A stretch of DNA of 18,856 nt, from contig JAHQWX010000003.1 of NCBI GenBank assembly GCA_029856375.1, positions 1 to 18,856 on the forward strand, given 5' to 3'. Of the stretch, positions 14,623-18,856 are shown one piece after another. The number at the start of each line of letters is the position of its first letter. Within the stretch, counting starts at the first letter, position 1. The position numbers were made by a program, and so were the translations under genes. The notes beneath the pieces were generated by a model. The model ran no database searches. It saw only the letters and a program-made list of their open reading frames with translations, and was not told the origin of the DNA. The DNA is from Promethearchaeia archaeon. GTDB taxonomy: Archaea > Asgardarchaeota > Lokiarchaeia > Sigyniarchaeales > SOKP01.

Positions 14623-14710
14623 TAACTCTTTTCTCAACTACTATTTTTGAAATTTAATAGTAAATTTCCTAAATAAATTAATATTTTCATTCTTAATATT
14701 TTTGAGTTTT

Positions 14711-14723
14711 TTAAAATATAACG
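14711..14723 (+). promoter_or_regulatory. TATA-like element of the phosphatase gene
   Basis: TTTAAAATATAAC lies about 27-39 bases before the TTG start at 14750, so transcription would begin within about ten bases of the start codon. This supports a short or absent leader. Confidence 0.38.
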
Positions 14724-14749
14724 TTTACCATAAAAAAGGGAATATTTGA

Positions 14750-15241
14750 TTGGTTAGACCGTGGTACTGGCCAGAGGGAGGACAACCTTACAGAGCAAAA
14801 CCGTTTAATTGGATTGTCAAGGGAATAATGGCGGTCTCTTGGTGGCCAGATATGGATGTGCTTCGCATCTATAATAAAGAGGGAATAAAAGTAATTGTAA
14901 ATTGTAGCGAATTTAATAATCGCAACGATGTCTCGAACGAGTTTCATTATTACCACATAAATATTCCAGATTTTGGATTGCCTAGCGAGTCGCAAATACT
15001 AAAATATTTGGAAATTACTGAAAAGCACATGGCTAACAGAGAACCAATTGTAACTCATTGCGTTGCCGGTTGCGGTAGAACTGGTCAGATGATTATTGCT
15101 TGGGCAGCTAAAAATGGATATATCCCAGAAAATACAGATCCCGTAAAATGGCTGAGAAAATTAAGGCCTTGTTCTCTTGAAACTAAAGCTCAAGAGGAAT
15201 TAGCACGAAAATTACATAGAAAATATTTAAAAATTTTTTAA
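14750..15241 (+). CDS. Dual-specificity-type protein tyrosine phosphatase
   Basis: This 163-residue single-domain phosphatase has the CX5R signature HCVAGCGRTGQ (Cys104 nucleophile, Arg110) and a general-acid candidate Asp74 in NIPDFGLPS. A C-terminal helix with LRPCSLETKAQEE resembles the usual R-P-x-S-x-x-T-x-x-Q end of archaeal and DSP-like phosphatases. It would remove phosphate from Tyr/Ser/Thr residues or possibly other phosphoesters. It has no membrane segment. The start is a TTG directly preceded by a TGA, with no ATG before residue 27 (NWIVKGIMAVSWWP). Starting at that internal ATG would remove conserved N-terminal sequence. No kinase gene is nearby. Confidence 0.82.
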   Translation: MVRPWYWPEGGQPYRAKPFNWIVKGIMAVSWWPDMDVLRIYNKEGIKVIVNCSEFNNRNDVSNEFHYYHINIPDFGLPSESQILKYLEITEKHMANREPIVTHCVAGCGRTGQMIIAWAAKNGYIPENTDPVKWLRKLRPCSLETKAQEELARKLHRKYLKIF

Positions 15242-15260
15242 GATAAAGAAAAAACGATAA

Positions 15261-15689
15261 TTAAAAATTCCAGAGTTTTGGAGCATCTAAATTTATAAGA
15301 CATATTAAAGAAAGGATTATTCCATACGCCACTATGACCGACATGATTAAAATAGTAATTATTTGAGCGAGCATCGATAAGTTGTTTGAAGTTGGAAAAA
15401 TGAAATATATCATAATAGACTCCAACATTCCACCTAGCCCAACTAATAATGGAGCAAGAGCTAAAATCAATAATAACAAATGATTAAGAATATTTATTGT
15501 CCTTCCAAGTACATCAAATTTATTTATATTTTCGTACAATACCAACGATAATAGAAATAAGTTAATCAACATTGCAACGATCAGAACTGTAGAAATCATC
15601 TGAATTAAAATAATATTTATCAATGCAATGAAATTAAAAATTAACGCAACGCAGGATATAATTATCGTTATTATCAAAAATTTTTTCAT
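15261..15689 (-). CDS. Small four-helix membrane protein of unknown function
   Basis: This is a 142-residue, very hydrophobic protein with about four transmembrane helices (near residues 3-25, 28-52, 64-88 and 104-135) and short loops. No motif is recognised. The ATG at 15689 was chosen; the frame is open further upstream, but that part overlaps the hydrolase gene and is not protein-like in composition. It begins 34 bp after the membrane-anchored hydrolase gene, so the two are probably co-transcribed. Confidence 0.6.
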   Translation of the reverse strand: MKKFLIITIIISCVALIFNFIALINIILIQMISTVLIVAMLINLFLLSLVLYENINKFDVLGRTINILNHLLLLILALAPLLVGLGGMLESIMIYFIFPTSNNLSMLAQIITILIMSVIVAYGIILSLICLINLDAPKLWNF

Positions 15690-15723
15690 AAAACTAATAT
15701 TTTTTATGCTTTGTAGATCCAAA

Positions 15724-17109
15724 TTAAGACACCTCCAATGCAATGAATCTTTCAATAAAATAGGTGGAAACCTGCCAACCACAACTCTGAGTATTAAAAC
15801 CGTCAAAAAAATGACCCAAAAAGGGCATCGTGATAAAAATACATTCACGATTGTTATTTCTTGCGATGTCGTAAAATTGTGCTGCCTGTTCGACATATGG
15901 AACGAGATTGTCGCAATTGCCGTGTAGAACCATTATTGGCGCTATTTCCACTCCAGCTTCCTGAATTAAATATGCAGCTGAATATTTTTCGTATTCTTCT
16001 TCTACTTGGGCGGGCGTTAGAGAACCATCATCTAAGATTGTATTAAAAGCAGGAGCTAATACTGGTAATGCTCCTAACCTTCCCTCCTCCATCGCGCTTT
16101 TCATTTTTTTCAAGTCCGTGGGAGGGTAAAATAGAACCGTACCTCTCAAAGTGAGTCTATTATCAAAAACTCCCGAGAATTTTAGGTTATTGTATCCTAT
16201 TCCAACAACACTCGCCATATGGGCTCCTGCACTGCTTCCCATAACAAATACATTATTTATATCAGCATCATACACATTAGCATTTTTATATAAAAATTTA
16301 GTAAATTCCCCAATGTTCGCGACTTGATCTTGTATCATATAGTTTTCGTTATAATCGGGAAGGACTTTATTTTTCAGCTCTGGATTTGTTAATAACAGCG
16401 AGTTAAAAGCTGAAGCTACAAGCGACAAACCAGCCGTCTCTGCTCCCCTCATTATATCAAAAAGACCATATTGTAAATCAAATACGACATATCCTTGAGC
16501 GGCCAGATATTTACTTAACGGGACGTTAAATATTGGTCCTTTATTTCCTAATACCCACGCACCTCCGTGAAGCTTTATTATAACTGGAAGGTTTAAAGGT
16601 CTAGTTTTTGGAGCGTAATAGTCAAAATAAAATTTATCCTGACCATTATCGTGATATTCTTGATTTAAAAGTATATCAATTTCAGAATCGACTCCAGGCA
16701 TTCCATTAAACTGGTTCCATAAAGAAAATGGTCGTGGAACCATTGAGCTGGTGTCTAAATTAGTATAATCGGTCCCATAGTTGGTTATAATTTGATTCTC
16801 TACATTCGTAATTGCCATAGGAATCGCAAAAATCGGAAGCAAACTCGTAAATACTAAAAATACGCAGAGTCCAATAACCACGATTTGGTATTTACTTCTC
16901 TCCGATAAGTGAAATCTAATGATTACTACAGCGGGAACGATGTAAATGAAAGTTAAATAACTTGATATAGCAGGAAATAGAATTGCAAGAGCTATTCCGG
17001 GAATAGTGTAATTGAGAAGATAGTTTAGAACAAAAATCGCTATGCCTCCTCCCAAAATTACATACGAGAGACTCACCGCTGATAATCGAGATAATCTTTT
17101 AATGTCCAT
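15724..17109 (-). CDS. Membrane-anchored alpha/beta hydrolase (BD-FAE/esterase-like)
   Basis: This 461-residue protein has three N-terminal hydrophobic helices (about 13-33, 37-62 and 74-97), then an alpha/beta-hydrolase domain from about residue 140. The oxyanion-hole motif is HGGAW (181-185). The nucleophile elbow is GSSAG with Ser293. The likely acid is Asp400 in HGNCDNLVP, and the catalytic histidine is His433 in LGHFFDGF. The pattern fits the esterase/lipase group called BD-FAE or hormone-sensitive-lipase-like. Positive charges after helix 2 suggest the catalytic domain faces outwards or is held near the membrane, but topology cannot be fixed from sequence. The substrate is probably a short acyl ester or peptide-like ester. 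It starts at an ATG and is followed closely by a small membrane protein gene. Confidence 0.8.
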   Translation of the reverse strand: MDIKRLSRLSAVSLSYVILGGGIAIFVLNYLLNYTIPGIALAILFPAISSYLTFIYIVPAVVIIRFHLSERSKYQIVVIGLCVFLVFTSLLPIFAIPMAITNVENQIITNYGTDYTNLDTSSMVPRPFSLWNQFNGMPGVDSEIDILLNQEYHDNGQDKFYFDYYAPKTRPLNLPVIIKLHGGAWVLGNKGPIFNVPLSKYLAAQGYVVFDLQYGLFDIMRGAETAGLSLVASAFNSLLLTNPELKNKVLPDYNENYMIQDQVANIGEFTKFLYKNANVYDADINNVFVMGSSAGAHMASVVGIGYNNLKFSGVFDNRLTLRGTVLFYPPTDLKKMKSAMEEGRLGALPVLAPAFNTILDDGSLTPAQVEEEYEKYSAAYLIQEAGVEIAPIMVLHGNCDNLVPYVEQAAQFYDIARNNNRECIFITMPFLGHFFDGFNTQSCGWQVSTYFIERFIALEVS

Positions 17110-17187
17110 TTCGTTTACCCATAAATCAAATGCAATTTATTGAAGCTAATTTTTATTAGAAATTAGATTATATCTTATATTTAATCC

Positions 17188-17195
17188 TATAAATA
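17188..17195 (+). promoter_or_regulatory. TATA-like box of the URO-D-family gene
   Basis: TATAAATA is centred about 40 bases before the ATG at 17232, giving a short leader. It sits in the 122-bp divergent gap shared with the hydrolase gene. Confidence 0.45.
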
Positions 17196-17231
17196 GATAA
17201 TAATATCACTTTATTGAGATTTTAATAAGTA

Positions 17232-18386
17232 ATGAATCCAACAGATCGCATAATCGCAGTAACCGAAGGAAAAGAATTAGAGAGAGTTCAAATAATGTCT
17301 ATTTTAACTGACCTTCACCCGGCTCATCAAGTCTTAGGATTTCCAAAAAAAACAGACGCCGATCTGCTAAAGAAGTGGTATGGAAAACTTGCGTTAAAAT
17401 TACTAGGAAAATTACTTATTAAGAGCGATGTGAACAAAACCGTTTACGATTGCACAGAAGCTGCAATTAAAATGGGATTTGACGCAACTTGGGTGGTTTG
17501 GGCACCAAACTTTTCGAGGTTCACTGATTTAAACACAATTCAAGACGATTGGGGAAACTATAACGACTTCATTTTTGACGACTGGGGCAATGGTACTTAT
17601 ATGTATAGAGAGGGAGCAATAAAATCGCTTGAAGATTACGAGAAATGGGGCTACTTCCCAAATCCGGATAAAATGGCCAAAAAGACATACAACTATTATA
17701 AAAAAATTGTCTCGAAATACGAAAACAAAATCTGTATATGCGGAGAAGTAGTCTCTGACATGTACGATCGAATCGTACTCGCTTTAGGCTTCGATAAGAT
17801 TGCGTATTTTGTTCGTAAAAAGCCAGACTTTATCCGTCAATTTATTGTTCGAATGGAAGAATTTTCTATAAAAACAAGCATGGCAATGATGGATGCGGGC
17901 GTCAAAATCATTTTCAAGGGCGACGATTTTTGCTATAAAACTGGACCTCAAATGAACCCAAAAATTTTCGACGAATTTTGGGGGCCATCTTACACGAGAT
18001 TATGCGAAGTTATTCACGATAGGGGGGGAAAGTTCTTTCTTCATTCCTGCGGCGATAATACTATGATGTTCGATTATTTTATTAAATGGGGTATCGATGG
18101 GGGACACGCTTACGAGCCTACTTCCACCGTAGATATCTATAACGAAAAGAAATTGCATGGTGATAAATTCACAATAATAGGTGGGGTTGGTGTCGATTAC
18201 CTTCTTACTCCAAAATCTAAACCAGAAGAAGTGGTTGATAAAACCAAGGAATTAATAAAACACCTTGCACCCGGTGGTAGGTTCATTTTAGCACCCGCGC
18301 ATTCGCTATCAATTGTAGATATGTCAAAAGAGAAGATAATGCTCGAAACTGCGTGGAAGTACGGAAAATACCCAATAACCTTATAA
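17232..18386 (+). CDS. URO-D-family methyltransferase (MtaA/MtbA-like)
   Basis: This 384-residue TIM-barrel protein belongs to the uroporphyrinogen decarboxylase superfamily. It carries the HxC zinc motif FLHSCGD (His271, Cys273), which marks the cobalamin-dependent methyltransferase branch. Other family elements are IFKGDDFCYKTGPQMNP, IIGGVGVDYLL and GGRFILAPAHSL near the end. A third ligand cysteine found near the C-terminus of MtaA/MtbA is not obvious; position 357 is a histidine. It probably transfers a methyl group between a corrinoid protein and a substrate or coenzyme; true heme biosynthesis is less likely. No corrinoid protein or RamA-like activase gene is adjacent. It starts at an ATG, and a co-directional gene follows 55 bp later. 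Confidence 0.8.
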   Translation: MNPTDRIIAVTEGKELERVQIMSILTDLHPAHQVLGFPKKTDADLLKKWYGKLALKLLGKLLIKSDVNKTVYDCTEAAIKMGFDATWVVWAPNFSRFTDLNTIQDDWGNYNDFIFDDWGNGTYMYREGAIKSLEDYEKWGYFPNPDKMAKKTYNYYKKIVSKYENKICICGEVVSDMYDRIVLALGFDKIAYFVRKKPDFIRQFIVRMEEFSIKTSMAMMDAGVKIIFKGDDFCYKTGPQMNPKIFDEFWGPSYTRLCEVIHDRGGKFFLHSCGDNTMMFDYFIKWGIDGGHAYEPTSTVDIYNEKKLHGDKFTIIGGVGVDYLLTPKSKPEEVVDKTKELIKHLAPGGRFILAPAHSLSIVDMSKEKIMLETAWKYGKYPITL

Positions 18387-18441
18387 TTTTAACTATAATA
18401 AAATAACATAATTCAAATTAGAAAATCCTTTTGAATGCAAA

Positions 18442-18856
18442 ATGCCTCGTGAAATTCCAGATGACGAATATTTAAAGCTCCTCTTACCATCTTTAAATGT
18501 AGATGAACTAAAAGAGATTTGTAGGTCTTTTAAATTAAAGGGCTATTCGAAATTCGGTAAAAACGATTTAATTGACTTTATAATGGACAGTACAGCTGAA
18601 GAAGAACACGCTGAAATATTGAAAGATAAAGAATTAGCGATAATCTCTAACGGAATTAATAAAGCACTAGACAAAATCCGAGCAGTCAATAGAGAAATTG
18701 TGGAAAAAATCAGAATATCGAAACCAAAAGATCACGAAATTGAACTCAGCTTCAAGGGTATGACATGGAAGATCGAATCGTACATTAGCATTAAGGACGA
18801 AAATATTTCCAATCCAGAGAGGTATTGCGATTGTAGAATCGGTTCGGCGGGAGGTT
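18442..18856 (+). CDS. SAP-like domain protein, possible SWIM zinc finger, 3' end cut by window edge
   Basis: The first 138 residues are visible. Residues 8-48 (YLKLLLPSLNVDELKEICRS and following) resemble a SAP/Rho-N-like helix-turn-helix used for nucleic acid binding. A charged helical stretch follows to about residue 95, then a strand-rich part (IELSFKGMTWKIESYISI). The frame runs off the window at YCDCRIGSAGG. Cys129 and Cys131 form the CxC that begins a SWIM zinc finger; the expected CxH would lie just beyond the edge. Together these suggest a DNA- or protein-binding role. An upstream out-of-frame ATG at 18435 stops after four codons, so 18442 is the start. It may be co-transcribed with the URO-D-family gene. 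Confidence 0.55.
   Translation, partial: MPREIPDDEYLKLLLPSLNVDELKEICRSFKLKGYSKFGKNDLIDFIMDSTAEEEHAEILKDKELAIISNGINKALDKIRAVNREIVEKIRISKPKDHEIELSFKGMTWKIESYISIKDENISNPERYCDCRIGSAGG

Noticed and set aside
15690..15896. N-terminal extension of the small membrane protein overlapping the hydrolase gene
   Set aside because: The part before the ATG at 15689 overlaps the 3' end of a well-supported hydrolase and has no family-like sequence.
1..18856. Mobile elements, CRISPR arrays, tRNA or rRNA genes
   Set aside because: No transposase or integrase motifs, no regularly spaced repeats and no tRNA-like cloverleaf or rRNA sequence were noticed in reading both strands; a dedicated scan could still find a weak case.

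Overview
This 18.9 kb AT-rich window looks archaeal and most resembles an Asgard (Lokiarchaeia-like) genome. The evidence is an archaeal-type CODH/acetyl-CoA synthase gene pair (cdhB, cdhC), TATA-like promoters placed so that several mRNAs would be leaderless, poly-T terminators without consistent hairpins, proteins with N-terminal zinc ribbons joined to TPR or membrane modules, an AmrS-type radical SAM enzyme, and a FAD-dependent glycerol-3-phosphate dehydrogenase. The lineage is inferred from gene content; no rRNA or tRNA gene was seen.

Layout. Bases 1-1218 (+) hold the 3' part of a DUF1624/HGSNAT-like membrane acyltransferase. It converges on a minus-strand pair of TPR proteins (1227-3602), one with a zinc ribbon. 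An AmrS-like radical SAM gene follows (3711-4814, +). A long run of minus-strand genes comes next (4849-11564): two small membrane proteins (one with a zinc ribbon), GlpA/GlpD-like dehydrogenase with a PfkB-family kinase directly upstream, a YprB-like RNase H-fold nuclease, a class I methyltransferase with no ordinary start codon, and a short protein that resembles the nickel-binding CODH accessory protein CooT.

A 0.54 kb gene-poor divergent region (11565-12108) separates these from cdhB-cdhC (+). It holds a probable 32-residue membrane peptide, a terminator and a palindrome. After cdhC come an unknown acidic protein (-), a dual-specificity-type protein phosphatase (+), a membrane-anchored alpha/beta hydrolase with a small four-helix membrane protein (-), a URO-D-family methyltransferase (+), and the start of a SAP-like/possible SWIM protein cut by the right edge.

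Functional theme. The clearest system is one-carbon/acetyl-CoA metabolism. CdhC carries every expected A-cluster cysteine, CdhB is the epsilon subunit of the CODH part, and the divergently encoded CooT-like protein may serve nickel handling for this enzyme. The URO-D-family protein is of the type that moves methyl groups to or from corrinoids, but nothing in the window ties it directly to the pathway. GlpA is notable because an sn-glycerol-3-phosphate dehydrogenase bears on archaeal lipid and glycerol metabolism. No mobile element, CRISPR array or prophage was seen.
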